Origin: an uncultured Clostridia bacterium
Lineage (GTDB): Bacteria; Bacillota_A; Clostridia; TANB77; CAG-508
Direction: 5' to 3'
NCBI GenBank assembly: GCA_944393405.1
Contig: CALYAC010000005.1
Span: 54,380 to 118,379 of the forward strand
Length of the DNA: 64,000 nt
Of the stretch, positions 9,674 to 18,125 are shown piece by piece. How positions within the stretch are numbered: the first letter of the stretch is position 1; each line of letters begins with the position of its first letter. The notes under the pieces were generated by a model. It did no database searches. It saw only the letters and a program-made list of their open reading frames with translations, and was not told the DNA's origin. Both the position numbers and the translations under genes were made by a program.

Positions 9674-10036
9674 TTAGTCTGCTGTTAAGTTTTCGCTCAT
9701 TGCTATTATTGCTTTTGCTATAGCTGATGCACCAAATATTAATAAAGCACCAACTAAATATGGGATCATTGTTTTCTTGTATTCTGCTTTTTCTGCTGCA
9801 CTACCCATCATATATTTAATACCTAATACTAATAGTACTATAACTGCAACGATGATACCAACTGTAGTAACAATATCAACTATTCTACCACCAACATTCA
9901 TTATTCCATCTGTTCCATCAGCCTCTTTTGTAAATAATTCATCTACTTCTTCAGATGCCATTACTGGTACAGACATTACAGATATCATTAGTATTGCAAT
10001 TAATATAATACTTAGTATTTTCAATGTCTTTTTCAT
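9674..10036 (-). CDS. TrbC/VirB2-like pilin, copy 3
   Basis: This 120-residue protein has a signal peptide (MKKTLKILSIILIAILMIS, with a likely cut after VMASE or nearby), a short acidic extracytoplasmic stretch, and two membrane helices joined by the loop GSAAEKAEYKKTM. This is the layout of VirB2/TrbC pilins. The same loop, in the form G-S-x-x-x-K/R-A-E-Y-K, recurs in the two pilins just upstream, so the three are paralogues. It is followed by a strong terminator. The family call is good; whether it makes a true pilus or a shorter wall-spanning fibre is not visible. Confidence 0.8.
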   Translation of the reverse strand: MKKTLKILSIILIAILMISVMSVPVMASEEVDELFTKEADGTDGIMNVGGRIVDIVTTVGIIVAVIVLLVLGIKYMMGSAAEKAEYKKTMIPYLVGALLIFGASAIAKAIIAMSENLTAD

Positions 10037-10106
10037 TGTTTTTTCCTCCTTTAATTTAAATAATATATATTATATATCTCGTTTTGAGATAATTTTAAAA
10101 TCTTAT

Positions 10107-10520
10107 TTATGATTGTGTTTCATTTAGTAGATTTACGGCAATTCTCCAAATAGCAAATGCTCCAAATATTATCACACATCCAGTTATATATGGAATAAGT
10201 AATTCTTTGTATTCTGCTTTTTGTCCTGCACTTCCTGTTATAATCTTAATTGCAATTAAAAGTCCTACTATTACTGCTGCTATAATACCAACTGCTAATA
10301 AAATATTATAAACAACGTCTGAAACTTTCTTATAGTTTTCTTCTTCTAATGGTGTATTTTCACTTTTTCCTGCTTCTAAAAAATCATCCGCGCTACTTAT
10401 AACTTTATCAGCATCAATATCTGTGATTTTCTTTTCACCATCTCCTGCTTTAACTATTCCATAGTTTCCTATTATAAAAAAGGTTAATATGAAAATTATA
10501 AACACTCTAAATATCTTCAT
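10107..10520 (-). CDS. TrbC/VirB2-like pilin, copy 2
   Basis: The start is ATG 10520, preceded by GAGGTG; the open frame reaches further upstream into the previous gene but has no ribosome site there. The protein is about 137 residues. It has a signal-like helix (MKIFRVFIIFILTFFIIG), an acidic linker (about 25-65) and two membrane helices joined by the loop GSAGQKAEYKELL shared with copies 1 and 3. The linker is longer than in copy 3. It lies 10 bases downstream of copy 1 and is presumably cotranscribed with it from the promoter at 10930-10958. Confidence 0.78.
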   Translation of the reverse strand: MKIFRVFIIFILTFFIIGNYGIVKAGDGEKKITDIDADKVISSADDFLEAGKSENTPLEEENYKKVSDVVYNILLAVGIIAAVIVGLLIAIKIITGSAGQKAEYKELLIPYITGCVIIFGAFAIWRIAVNLLNETQS

Positions 10521-10530
10521 TTTTTCACCT

Positions 10531-10911
10531 CTATTCAATGTTTGATGTAAGATCAATGATTACTGCTAACAATTGACTTAACGCAAAGAACATAACTACA
10601 CCTATAATATATACTTTCATGCTCTTTTTATATTCAGCTCTCTCTTCAATACTGCCAGTCATATACTTTATACCTATAATCATTGTTACAACAACTGTAA
10701 CTACTATACCGACTGTTCTTATGACATCTACAATTATCCCTGCTGAGTCAGTTATTACTGTCATCCCATCATCTGAATCTGATGGTTCCCAATCATCTGG
10801 ATCTAAAGTAGAAGGTGTATCAGCCTGAACATATGTTGGTATAAAACACATTGTTAGTGTCAATATTAATAGTAATATAAAAATTATTTTTATTACTTTG
10901 CTTTTTTTCAT
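10531..10911 (-). CDS. TrbC/VirB2-like pilin, copy 1 (first gene of the T4SS operon)
   Basis: This 126-residue protein has an N-terminal signal helix, an acidic Asp/Ser/Pro-rich stretch (about 32-52) and two membrane helices with the shared loop GSIEERAEYKKSM. It is the first gene behind a consensus promoter and has an AGAGGTG ribosome site. The acidic stretch differs in each of the three paralogues, while the helices and loop are kept. This suggests they pack in one fibre with different exposed faces, which is inference. Confidence 0.78.
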   Translation of the reverse strand: MKKSKVIKIIFILLLILTLTMCFIPTYVQADTPSTLDPDDWEPSDSDDGMTVITDSAGIIVDVIRTVGIVVTVVVTMIIGIKYMTGSIEERAEYKKSMKVYIIGVVMFFALSQLLAVIIDLTSNIE

Positions 10912-10929
10912 AATTCACCTCTTTATTAC

Positions 10930-10958
10930 ATTATAATATATGTATTTACATTTTTCAA
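10930..10958 (-). promoter_or_regulatory. Promoter of the T4SS operon
   Basis: On the minus strand, TTGAAA (10953-10958) and TATAAT (10930-10935) are 17 bases apart, about 20 bases before the first pilin start codon. Confidence 0.65.
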
Positions 10959-11060
10959 CTTTTTTATATATTATTTTATTATAAATATTAGCATAAAATT
11001 TATTTCTTGTCATCTTTGTAATATAAATATCACAAAAACGTAATATTTTTGTAATAAAAA

Positions 11061-11088
11061 GAAGAGAGGTACCGAAGCACCTCCCCTC
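11061..11088 (-). terminator. Terminator of the 4-helix membrane protein gene
   Basis: On the minus strand, a 12-pair stem including G-T pairs is closed by a TTCG tetraloop and followed by TTTTT. It is unusually strong and GC-rich for this genome. Confidence 0.85.
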
Positions 11089-11112
11089 CCACAAGACATT
11101 ACACATGGCTTG

Positions 11113-11541
11113 TTACTCTTCATAACCCTCGATTCGTTTACCGAAGTCGATGTAGAAGATTCCGCTAAGGAAGCACAGGAACAGGCATACAGGCAATAAC
11201 ACCCACCATGTCCATCCCATGTAGAGCCAGCCAAACCAGATCCACTCATGTGCAGTTGCAGTCATAACCACGAACTTGATAAGTCCAATGGTCACGAACG
11301 GAACATTCCATCCAACAACCCACGTCGGGAAACTGGTCTCCTGGCAGTTTGCCTTGAGCTTGAGCTTTTTGCTCTGCTTCCAGGCAATTCCTGCAATGAG
11401 GAAAAGGACTGCTTCATAGATCAGCCACTGAACCTCACGGATCAGGAAAAGATCTACGATAGTTGCAAAAACCACCGTGATCATAAGCGGAATCCAGATC
11501 CATACCAGCCGGTACTTCTTCATCGCGTCGTTTGTGTTCAT
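11113..11541 (-). CDS. Four-helix membrane protein of foreign base composition
   Basis: The function is not recognised. The 142-residue protein has four hydrophobic helices (about residues 10-32, 36-52, 70-92 and 97-128), is very Trp-rich, and has a short charged C-terminal tail. It shows no enzymatic motif. The base composition is near 50% GC, against roughly a quarter to a third in its neighbours, and codon choice differs (many GTC, ATC and AAG codons). It stands alone between the T4SS operon and the Spo0E-like gene, with its own promoter at 11600-11628 and a tetraloop terminator. Recent transfer is likely. The call as a real gene is supported by its ribosome site (AGGAGTG) and defined transcription signals. 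Confidence 0.75.
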   Translation of the reverse strand: MNTNDAMKKYRLVWIWIPLMITVVFATIVDLFLIREVQWLIYEAVLFLIAGIAWKQSKKLKLKANCQETSFPTWVVGWNVPFVTIGLIKFVVMTATAHEWIWFGWLYMGWTWWVLLPVCLFLCFLSGIFYIDFGKRIEGYEE

Positions 11542-11599
11542 TTGAACACTCCTTTCTGTAGAAGAGAAGCATACGCAACTCTTAGTTTATATGTAATAT

Positions 11600-11628
11600 A
11601 TTATACTACTTTTTATGTTAATTTGCAA
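11600..11628 (-). promoter_or_regulatory. Promoter of the 4-helix membrane protein gene
   Basis: On the minus strand, TTGCAA (11623-11628) and TATAAT (11600-11605) are 17 bases apart. Confidence 0.6.
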
Positions 11629-11645
11629 ATTTTGCATAAAACAAA

Positions 11646-11678
11646 ACACTATCATCAATATAACATTGATAATAGCGC
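11646..11678 (-). terminator. Terminator of the Spo0E-like gene
   Basis: A 14-pair stem (three G-T pairs) has a 5-base loop and is followed on the minus strand by TTTTGTTTTA. Confidence 0.7.
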
Positions 11679-11700
11679 TTTTACTTAAATATATATAATT

Positions 11701-11892
11701 TTAATTTAACACTTTCTTATTTCTTTGATTTCTTATATTTTTTCTCCTATTTTGAACAATATCAATTTCATAATATTTTGCAATAAGTCTATCTAACTGT
11801 GTGCTTAGTTTATATGTTACTGCATAATCTCTTCCATCAATTATACTTCTATTTAATTTTTCTCTAAGTTTACAAATTTCATCATTTAACAT
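11701..11892 (-). CDS. Spo0E-like sporulation regulator
   Basis: This is a 63-residue protein if it starts at ATG 11892, which has the ribosome site AAAGGAGAG; an ATG further upstream lacks one. The two short helices carry the family signature S-x-x-L-D-x-L-I-x-x-Y/F, seen as LSTQLDRLIAKYY near residues 41-53. Spo0E-type proteins dephosphorylate Spo0A~P and restrain sporulation. The C-terminus is very basic (RRKNIRNQRNKK), longer than in the shortest family members. The assignment rests on the motif and length. It hints at a spore-forming ancestry, though no other sporulation gene is visible here. Confidence 0.75.
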   Translation of the reverse strand: MLNDEICKLREKLNRSIIDGRDYAVTYKLSTQLDRLIAKYYEIDIVQNRRKNIRNQRNKKVLN

Positions 11893-12042
11893 AAAACCAC
11901 TCTCCTTTTCTTGCATTTTTTCTTTTGTATATTAAAAAAATACCATATTTTTTTATTCTCGTCAATTATTTTTGTTGATTTCAAGCGGTTTTTATCAATT
12001 TTCGTATTACGTAATTCGACATTAGTTTACTTTTTGTATTCG

Positions 12043-13323
12043 CTATTTACAGCTTATTACAGACATTACCATATTCTCTTTTTTAAAGACATTTTTTAGT
12101 ATCTCTTCAACATATGATTTGGTTACTTCATTATATCTTTCTATATAGTCAAAACTATTTATGTCTTTCATACTATCTGACAAGAACATTCTTGCTATAT
12201 CTCCTACACTATTAAATTGTGTAATATAGTCACCATATATTTTTTTCTTAATTCTAATAAAATCTTCTTCATTTAATCCTGTATTTTTATATTCTTCTAC
12301 TATTTTTTCTATTTCTTCTTTTATTTTCATTGGATTATTTGATTGTCCAGAAATTAATATATGTGAATATTCTTCTGCAAATTCATAATCTATATCTGGT
12401 AATGATATTAGTTCACCTTCTTCATACAATTTTTTATATAAATCTGAACTTTTTCCAATAATCATATTAAGTAAAATGTCTATCGCAATATGTTTCTTTA
12501 CTATTTCTCCGCTATTATCCATACCTTCATCATCTTTATATCCTATAGCAAATATCGGAATACTAACTTCCATTTTTTCTTCTTTATATTCTTTATTTAT
12601 CCCAATTTCTTTTTCTGGGTATATTCTTTTTATTTCTCCTTGCTCTTCTTTTTTAATTAAACGTTTTTTTACTTCTTCTAATATCCTTTCAGGTTCAAAA
12701 TCTCCACAAACCACCATAATCATATTAGAAGGATTATAGAATGTATTATAGCATTTGTATAGAACATCTGGTGTTATTTTGCTTATTGATTCAACACTTC
12801 CTGCAATATCAATATTTATAGGATTATTTTTATACATACATTCCATAGCATTCATATATAGTTTCCATCCTGGTTCGTCATCATACATTTTAATCTCTTG
12901 ACCTATTATTCCTTTTTCTTTTTCTACATTCTCTTCTGTAAAATATGGATGTTGTACATAATCCATTAATTCATCTAATCCTTCATAAAAGTTATTTGTG
13001 CATTCAAATAAGTATGCAGTATGATTATTAGTAGTATATGCATTTGCATCTAACCCCAAAGCCATTAATGTATCTAGACTATTAGTTCCATTAGGTTGTT
13101 CAAACATTTTATGCTCTAGAAAGTGAGCTACTCCATCTGGAATAAAGACTTCTTCTCCTGATTTTGGCATAATAAATCTATTGTCTATTGATCCAAAATG
13201 AGTTCCCCAAATAATATATTTTTTATCTAAATTATGTTTTGGAATAACTATTACTTTCATCCCATTATTTAATATTTCAATATAAGCCTCTTCTTTTATT
13301 GCTGTACATTCAATCTTTCTCAT
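12043..13323 (-). CDS. ymfH: M16 zinc peptidase, YmfH-like (active subunit)
   Basis: This 426-residue M16 (insulinase/pitrilysin) protein has the inverted zinc motif H-F-L-E-H at residues 67-71 and the downstream glutamate in IIGQEIKMY. It pairs with the next M16 gene upstream, 11 bases away, which lacks the motif. In Bacillus the corresponding pair YmfF/YmfH is annotated as linked to 5-aminopentanol modification of elongation factor EF-P. Two-chain M16 enzymes typically have one catalytic and one structural subunit, and this gene encodes the catalytic one. The peptidase family is certain; the EF-P link is carried over from the family name. Confidence 0.88.
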   Translation of the reverse strand: MRKIECTAIKEEAYIEILNNGMKVIVIPKHNLDKKYIIWGTHFGSIDNRFIMPKSGEEVFIPDGVAHFLEHKMFEQPNGTNSLDTLMALGLDANAYTTNNHTAYLFECTNNFYEGLDELMDYVQHPYFTEENVEKEKGIIGQEIKMYDDEPGWKLYMNAMECMYKNNPINIDIAGSVESISKITPDVLYKCYNTFYNPSNMIMVVCGDFEPERILEEVKKRLIKKEEQGEIKRIYPEKEIGINKEYKEEKMEVSIPIFAIGYKDDEGMDNSGEIVKKHIAIDILLNMIIGKSSDLYKKLYEEGELISLPDIDYEFAEEYSHILISGQSNNPMKIKEEIEKIVEEYKNTGLNEEDFIRIKKKIYGDYITQFNSVGDIARMFLSDSMKDINSFDYIERYNEVTKSYVEEILKNVFKKENMVMSVISCK

Positions 13324-13334
13324 TAAAATTCCTC

Positions 13335-14606
13335 CTAGTCTCTTAAGAAATATATTGTATTAATGCTAATATCTTTAGCTAGTTTTACTATTTCTTCTTT
13401 TGTCACTTCGTTTATATTTTTTATATATTCTTCTATTGATACAAATGTATCAGATAATTCTTGTCCATAATAATATGTTATTTCAGTGTCCTGTTCTGCT
13501 GGAATACTAACAATTGATTCAGAAATTAATTTTTTAGCATTATTTACATCTTCTTCTGAAAAATTTCCATTAGCAATATCTTGTAATTGTTCTTTTATAG
13601 TATTTAAAGCCTTTTCATAATTTGCTATTTCTATTCCACATCTTATAAAAATAACATTCTTTTGTCTTCTATATGTTGATCCTGCTGTATATGCCAAACT
13701 TTGTTTTTCTCTTACATTTTGGAATAATTTTGAATTAGCTCCTCCTCCTAAAATCGCATTATACACCGATGTAATAAATTTAGCATTTTTCATGTCTGTA
13801 TTTATATTTAATCCCAAGACTAAATTTCCTTGAACAACTTGCATATGTTCTTCTATAGTTTTTGTATCTTTTACTTCTATTTTGTTTGATTTTTCCGTAT
13901 TTTCTATATATTCCGCTTCTCTTTCTTTTAAATTTTTTATTTTTTCATTTTCTTCAATAATTTTTATAATACTATCATCTTTAAAATCTCCTGAAGCATA
14001 TATGTCTATCTTTGCACTACCTATTAATTTTTTGAAATATTCATATAAATCTTTTGAATTTATCTTTTCTAGATCTTCTACATATCCATATTTATATAAG
14101 CCATATGGCTCATCCTTATACATTTCTTCTATACATCTTTCAAAAGAATATACTCTTTTGTTATCTATTTTTGACTCAATTATCTGTTTTAAATTATTTT
14201 TTTCACTATCAAAATATTCTTGTTTAAATCCTTCATTTTCCACTAAAGGATTAAATACGATATCTAAAAGTATATCTATACTACTTTTTGTCAATCCTTT
14301 TTCAGGTAAAAATTCTTCATTTATTGTTTCTAAATAGAATTTTAAAATATGATTGTCTCCAGTTTTCTCAATTCCACAATCAAATGTAGCTCCATACATT
14401 TCTTCTAATCTTTTACTAATTACATCTTGCGTAGGATTATTTTTACTTCCTCTTCTTAAAATTGCTGTAATTAACGCATTTTTTGTCACATCATCTCTTC
14501 TTAATGGTACAGCTAAAAAAATTGCAAATAAATTAGTTTTAAATTTATTTGTATTTATTTTATGAATTGTAATTCCATCTTTTATATCTTTCTTAATTTG
14601 ATTCAT
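13335..14606 (-). CDS. ymfF: M16 peptidase-like protein, YmfF-like (inactive subunit)
   Basis: This 423-residue protein has the M16 fold. It lacks H-x-x-E-H in the first 100 residues, where the corresponding stretch reads ALITAILRRGSKN. It keeps the C-terminal M16 elements (GGGANSKLFQNVREKQSLAY near residue 290). This fits the non-catalytic partner of the YmfH-like enzyme encoded 11 bases downstream. The two are probably one operon from the promoter at 14648-14677. Confidence 0.86.
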   Translation of the reverse strand: MNQIKKDIKDGITIHKINTNKFKTNLFAIFLAVPLRRDDVTKNALITAILRRGSKNNPTQDVISKRLEEMYGATFDCGIEKTGDNHILKFYLETINEEFLPEKGLTKSSIDILLDIVFNPLVENEGFKQEYFDSEKNNLKQIIESKIDNKRVYSFERCIEEMYKDEPYGLYKYGYVEDLEKINSKDLYEYFKKLIGSAKIDIYASGDFKDDSIIKIIEENEKIKNLKEREAEYIENTEKSNKIEVKDTKTIEEHMQVVQGNLVLGLNINTDMKNAKFITSVYNAILGGGANSKLFQNVREKQSLAYTAGSTYRRQKNVIFIRCGIEIANYEKALNTIKEQLQDIANGNFSEEDVNNAKKLISESIVSIPAEQDTEITYYYGQELSDTFVSIEEYIKNINEVTKEEIVKLAKDISINTIYFLRD

Positions 14607-14647
14607 AATCTTCTCCCTTCACTTTTGTTTTACTATATAACGATATT

Positions 14648-14677
14648 ATTATATAATATATTGCTGTATTTATTCAA
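14648..14677 (-). promoter_or_regulatory. Promoter of the M16 gene pair
   Basis: On the minus strand, TTGAAT (14672-14677) and TATAAT (14648-14653) are 18 bases apart. It overlaps the edge of the preceding rpsU terminator. Confidence 0.45.
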
Positions 14678-14683
14678 GAAAAA

Positions 14684-14720
14684 AAGAGCGTAATATGATT
14701 TTTCTTTCATATAAGCTCTT
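14684..14720 (-). terminator. Terminator of rpsU
   Basis: AAGAGC and GCTCTT close a long, slightly imperfect stem. On the minus strand a run of T follows. Confidence 0.7.
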
Positions 14721-14738
14721 AATTTATATTATCTTTAA

Positions 14739-14909
14739 TTAAAATTTTCTTTTTCTTGCAGCCTCTGATTTTTTCTTTCTTTTTACACTAGGTTTTTCGT
14801 AGTGTTCTCTTTTTCTAACTTCTTGCAATACTCCATTTCTTGCGCATTGTCTTTTAAATCTTTTTAAAGCATCTTCTATATTACCATTATTAACTTTTAC
14901 CTCTGACAT
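14739..14909 (-). CDS. rpsU: Ribosomal protein S21
   Basis: This 56-residue, very basic protein matches bS21: it begins [18 protein letters not shown], continues with a conserved [24 protein letters not shown] core, and ends in a Lys/Arg-rich tail. S21 binds the small ribosomal subunit near the anti-Shine-Dalgarno sequence and helps start translation. The start is ATG 14909, behind a GGAGGGG site. An 80-base leader separates it from a near-consensus promoter, so it forms a single-gene unit with its own terminator. Confidence 0.95.
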   Translation of the reverse strand: MSEVKVNNGNIEDALKRFKRQCARNGVLQEVRKREHYEKPSVKRKKKSEAARKRKF

Positions 14910-14991
14910 TTTATTCCCCTCCTTCCAGTATTACACCTTTAAGTGTTCAGTGTGGGATTTCATTGTGTTCTTTTATACATGAACAAATAAT

Positions 14992-15021
14992 ATTATATAT
15001 TAAATACTTTAGGTTTGTCAA
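14992..15021 (-). promoter_or_regulatory. Promoter of rpsU
   Basis: On the minus strand, consensus TTGACA (15016-15021) and TATAAT (14992-14997) are 18 bases apart, as expected for a strongly expressed ribosomal gene. Confidence 0.75.
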
Positions 15022-15061
15022 TACTGGATTTAAGGTTTTGACAATTTTATCCAAATTTTTT

Positions 15062-16093
15062 CTATACCTTTAGATATTGACCTGCATAAATCAAATCTGG
15101 ATTTTTTATTTTATTTATTTGTACTAAATAATTTACTGTTACATTAAATTTTTTTGCTATTTTTGATAAAGTATCTCCTCTTACTATTTTATATTCCTTC
15201 ACTTTTCTATTATTATAATTATGTGAAATTGTAATTATTTCACCAGCATATATAAGGTTAGGATTTTTAATATTATTTAACTGTGCCAAATGTAAAACAG
15301 TGGTATTAAAATCTAGTGCTATTTCTGATAAAGTATCTCCCTTCCTTATTTTATATAAAATTCTATCCTCTTTTTTAATTTTTGGATCTTCTACATGTTC
15401 TATTCTATCATTTGATTCCAATAGTATATCTTTAGTATATTTATCTAAATCTACATTTCCATTTATTCCTTTTATTCTTCCTAATGAACTATATTGGAAT
15501 CCTTCCCAACTATTCCAGTTTCCATTGTTTTGAGGTTTACTTACTCCATATTGTGCAACCCATAATGGGTTTTTAGCAACATCTTTTGAAAAAATATATT
15601 TAGCATCATAAGTATTACTATATACAACAACTTCTTTTTTTGATAATCTTTTTACTTCGTTCATATACTCTATAGCTATTTTATTAATTTGTTCTTTTGA
15701 TAGATTACCAAAAGATTCAAAATCCATCGCAAGTTTGCAATCTATTTCCTTACCAGAAATCAGAGATACAAAAAATTTAGCTTGATTTTTCGCATCTTCA
15801 ATATTTCTTGCTGTTACATAATGATAAACGCCTACTTTTAATCCATTCTTTTTTGCTTCTTCATAATTTCTTTCAAATTTTGAATCTTTATATGAGAATC
15901 CTTGACCTGCTCTAATATATACTATTTCTATTCCTTCATCTTTAACTTTCTTAAAATCAATATTTCCTTGCCATTCACTTACATCTATGCCTTTGTATAT
16001 TGTACTATTTGATGGTTCTAATGCTAATACAGGAATACACCATAATAGCACAATGCAAAAAGTTAAAATACAACTTATTATTTTTTTCTTCAT
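15062..16093 (-). CDS. Secreted GH25 lysozyme with two LysM domains
   Basis: This 343-residue protein has a signal peptide (about 1-25), then a GH25 muramidase domain (about 33-220), then two LysM repeats (about 245-290 and 298-343). GH25 hallmarks are visible as YKGIDVSEWQGNIDF near the start of the domain and the D-x-E pair in LAMDFESFG. GH25 enzymes cut the N-acetylmuramic acid glycosidic bond, and LysM repeats hold the enzyme on peptidoglycan. It is probably a cell-wall remodelling autolysin. It lies about 70 bases downstream of the cysteine synthase gene, with a small hairpin (GAAAG-ACTT-CTTTC) between them. Confidence 0.92.
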   Translation of the reverse strand: MKKKIISCILTFCIVLLWCIPVLALEPSNSTIYKGIDVSEWQGNIDFKKVKDEGIEIVYIRAGQGFSYKDSKFERNYEEAKKNGLKVGVYHYVTARNIEDAKNQAKFFVSLISGKEIDCKLAMDFESFGNLSKEQINKIAIEYMNEVKRLSKKEVVVYSNTYDAKYIFSKDVAKNPLWVAQYGVSKPQNNGNWNSWEGFQYSSLGRIKGINGNVDLDKYTKDILLESNDRIEHVEDPKIKKEDRILYKIRKGDTLSEIALDFNTTVLHLAQLNNIKNPNLIYAGEIITISHNYNNRKVKEYKIVRGDTLSKIAKKFNVTVNYLVQINKIKNPDLIYAGQYLKV

Positions 16094-16162
16094 AAAAAAA
16101 CTCCTTTCATAATTTATTATATTTTATGAAAGAAGTCTTTCCTTTGCTATCGCTATATTTTT

Positions 16163-17122
16163 CTATATTACTTCGTAATCAATAAGTTCAATCTTATTCG
16201 AAATAAAATCTACATTTTCATCTATATCTTTAGTTAAATCTGTACTCAAATATTTTTTATTATCATCTGCAAAAATTGTAACAATTGGTTTATTTACATT
16301 TTCTTGATAAATTACCCCTGCTATAAAATTAGCACCGGAAGAAATTCCAACGCCTAAGCCTAACTCTTTTGCTATTCTTCTTGACATATTTATAGCGTCA
16401 TCATCATTTACTAATATAATCTTATCAATTAAGTTTTTATCTAATAAATCTGGAATAAAATCGTCTCCTATTCCTTCTATTTTATGATTTTCTATTATTT
16501 TATTCTTTGAAATTAATGGCATTTTTTCAGGTTCTAAAGCAACTATCTCAATATTTTCATCTAATTTTTTAAGTCTTTTTCCAATACCTATTAGTGTTCC
16601 TCCTGTACCCACTCCAGATATAAATGCTGAAATTTTTTCTGGAAGCTTGCTTGCTATTTCTTCTCCTGTAGTTTCATAATGTGCCAATATATTATCTGTA
16701 TTAGCAAATTGATTTGCTAAAAAACCGTTTTTTTCTTTTGCAAGTTTTCTAGCTTCTTCTAAACATCTTTTAAATCCACCTTCTTCTTTAGATATAAGTA
16801 TTACATCTGCACCATACGATTTCATGATTTTTACTCTTTCAACACTAGCCCAATTAGGCATAAAAATATATACTGGGTGTTTATAATATGCACCAAGTGC
16901 TGCAAGAGATATTCCTGTATTTCCACTTGTAGCCTCTATTATTGGCATTTTATCTTTTAAAATTCCTCTTTCTTTTGCATTTTTTATTATATAATATGCT
17001 ACTCTATCCTTTATACTTCCTGTTGGATTATATGATTCAAGCTTCGTGTATATATAATTTATTTTGTCTCCATTTCTATATTTTATTTTTATCATTGGAG
17101 TATTTCCTATATGTTTTAACAT
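16163..17122 (-). CDS. cysK: Cysteine synthase (PLP-dependent)
   Basis: This 319-residue beta-family PLP enzyme has the cofactor lysine in NPTGSIKDR (K38) and the substrate-binding loop EATSGNTG (about 64-71). The phosphate-binding GTGGT loop (about 176-180) is also present. It makes L-cysteine from O-acetylserine and sulfide. CysM or a cystathionine beta-synthase-like activity cannot be excluded, because the C-terminal part is divergent from typical CysK. The gene is divergent from the metallophosphatase gene. The start at ATG 17122 has a GGAGGGGAGC site. No T-box or S-box leader was seen. Confidence 0.85.
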   Translation of the reverse strand: MLKHIGNTPMIKIKYRNGDKINYIYTKLESYNPTGSIKDRVAYYIIKNAKERGILKDKMPIIEATSGNTGISLAALGAYYKHPVYIFMPNWASVERVKIMKSYGADVILISKEEGGFKRCLEEARKLAKEKNGFLANQFANTDNILAHYETTGEEIASKLPEKISAFISGVGTGGTLIGIGKRLKKLDENIEIVALEPEKMPLISKNKIIENHKIEGIGDDFIPDLLDKNLIDKIILVNDDDAINMSRRIAKELGLGVGISSGANFIAGVIYQENVNKPIVTIFADDNKKYLSTDLTKDIDENVDFISNKIELIDYEVI

Positions 17123-17220
17123 ATGCTCCCCTCCTTCTATATTTGTAAATTTATTTTATTTATAAATGCATTTATTATATATAATATACAATTTTTTTTC
17201 AACTGTTATTTTGTCTTATA

Positions 17221-17249
17221 TTGAAAATACCTCTTTTTTATAATATAAT
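17221..17249 (+). promoter_or_regulatory. Promoter of the metallophosphatase/pyrophosphorylase pair
   Basis: TTGAAA (17221-17226) and TATAAT (17244-17249) are 17 bases apart, 35 bases before the start codon. Confidence 0.6.
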
Positions 17250-17283
17250 ATCTATATCATAGATAGAAATCGGAGGTGTAGTT

Positions 17284-18093
17284 ATGGATAAAATTGCAAT
17301 TATTTCTGATGTACATGGAAATATTACTGCTCTGAAAGCCGTAATTGCTGATATAGAAAAAAGAAACGTAAATAAAATTTTCTGCTTAGGTGATAGTGTT
17401 TTAAAATCCTGTAATTCAGACCAAGTTATAGACTTATTAAGAGAAAAATGTGAAGTAATATTAAAGGGTAATTGTGATGAAGCTATAACTAGACCTGATA
17501 TTCCTAAAGGAAGATTTTGGACAAGAGATTTAATAGGTGAAGAAAGAGCTTCTTTTATTTATAATTTACCCATTTCATATGATTTCTATATGAGTGGTTA
17601 TTTAATTAGATTATTTCATTCTTCTCCTTTTGGTTTAGACTATATTTTTAACCCTATGTTTTCTAATAAGAATACAATATATTCGGCTACTGAAATATAT
17701 GATGCTATGGAATTATTTGAAAATACAGAATTTTTAGGAAAAAGTAAATCAGATCCAGTACCTGATATTGTTGGATATGGTCATATACATACACCAAATT
17801 TACTACGCATACGTAATAAAACTATATTTAATCCAGGTAGTGTTGGTATGCCTATAGAAATGTTAAATGATGACTATAATGACAAAACTAATAAATTTTC
17901 TACACTAGCATCATATATAATATTAGAGGGTATGTATGGAAGTAAAAATCTTTCATCTATTGACATTAATTTAGTAAGATTACCATACAATGTAGAAGAG
18001 GAAATAAAATTACTAGAAGCTTCTTCTTTACCAAGCAAAAATAAAATTATAAAAGAACTAAGAAGTGCGACAAATTATGCAAGTATGAAATAA
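17284..18093 (+). CDS. Calcineurin-like metallophosphatase
   Basis: This 269-residue enzyme has the metal-binding motifs of calcineurin-like phosphoesterases. D-x-H is seen in ISDVHGN near residue 10, G-D in CLGDSV near 35, G-N-C-D near 64, and GHIHTP near 165. The last His/Asn motif is followed by NPGSVGMP. Family members hydrolyse phosphodiesters or phosphomonoesters with a dimetal centre; the substrate here is unknown. It is cotranscribed with the sugar-nucleotide enzyme 32 bases downstream, which hints at sugar-phosphate or nucleotide metabolism. The start has an excellent GGAGGTG site. Confidence 0.85.
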   Translation: MDKIAIISDVHGNITALKAVIADIEKRNVNKIFCLGDSVLKSCNSDQVIDLLREKCEVILKGNCDEAITRPDIPKGRFWTRDLIGEERASFIYNLPISYDFYMSGYLIRLFHSSPFGLDYIFNPMFSNKNTIYSATEIYDAMELFENTEFLGKSKSDPVPDIVGYGHIHTPNLLRIRNKTIFNPGSVGMPIEMLNDDYNDKTNKFSTLASYIILEGMYGSKNLSSIDINLVRLPYNVEEEIKLLEASSLPSKNKIIKELRSATNYASMK

Positions 18094-18125
18094 GTTTAAT
18101 ATATAAAAGATATAGAGGTTTTTAT

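Noticed and set aside
11248..11688. Plus-strand open frame opposite the four-helix membrane protein
   Set aside because: It lies antisense to a gene with clear signals of its own and its product has no recognised feature.
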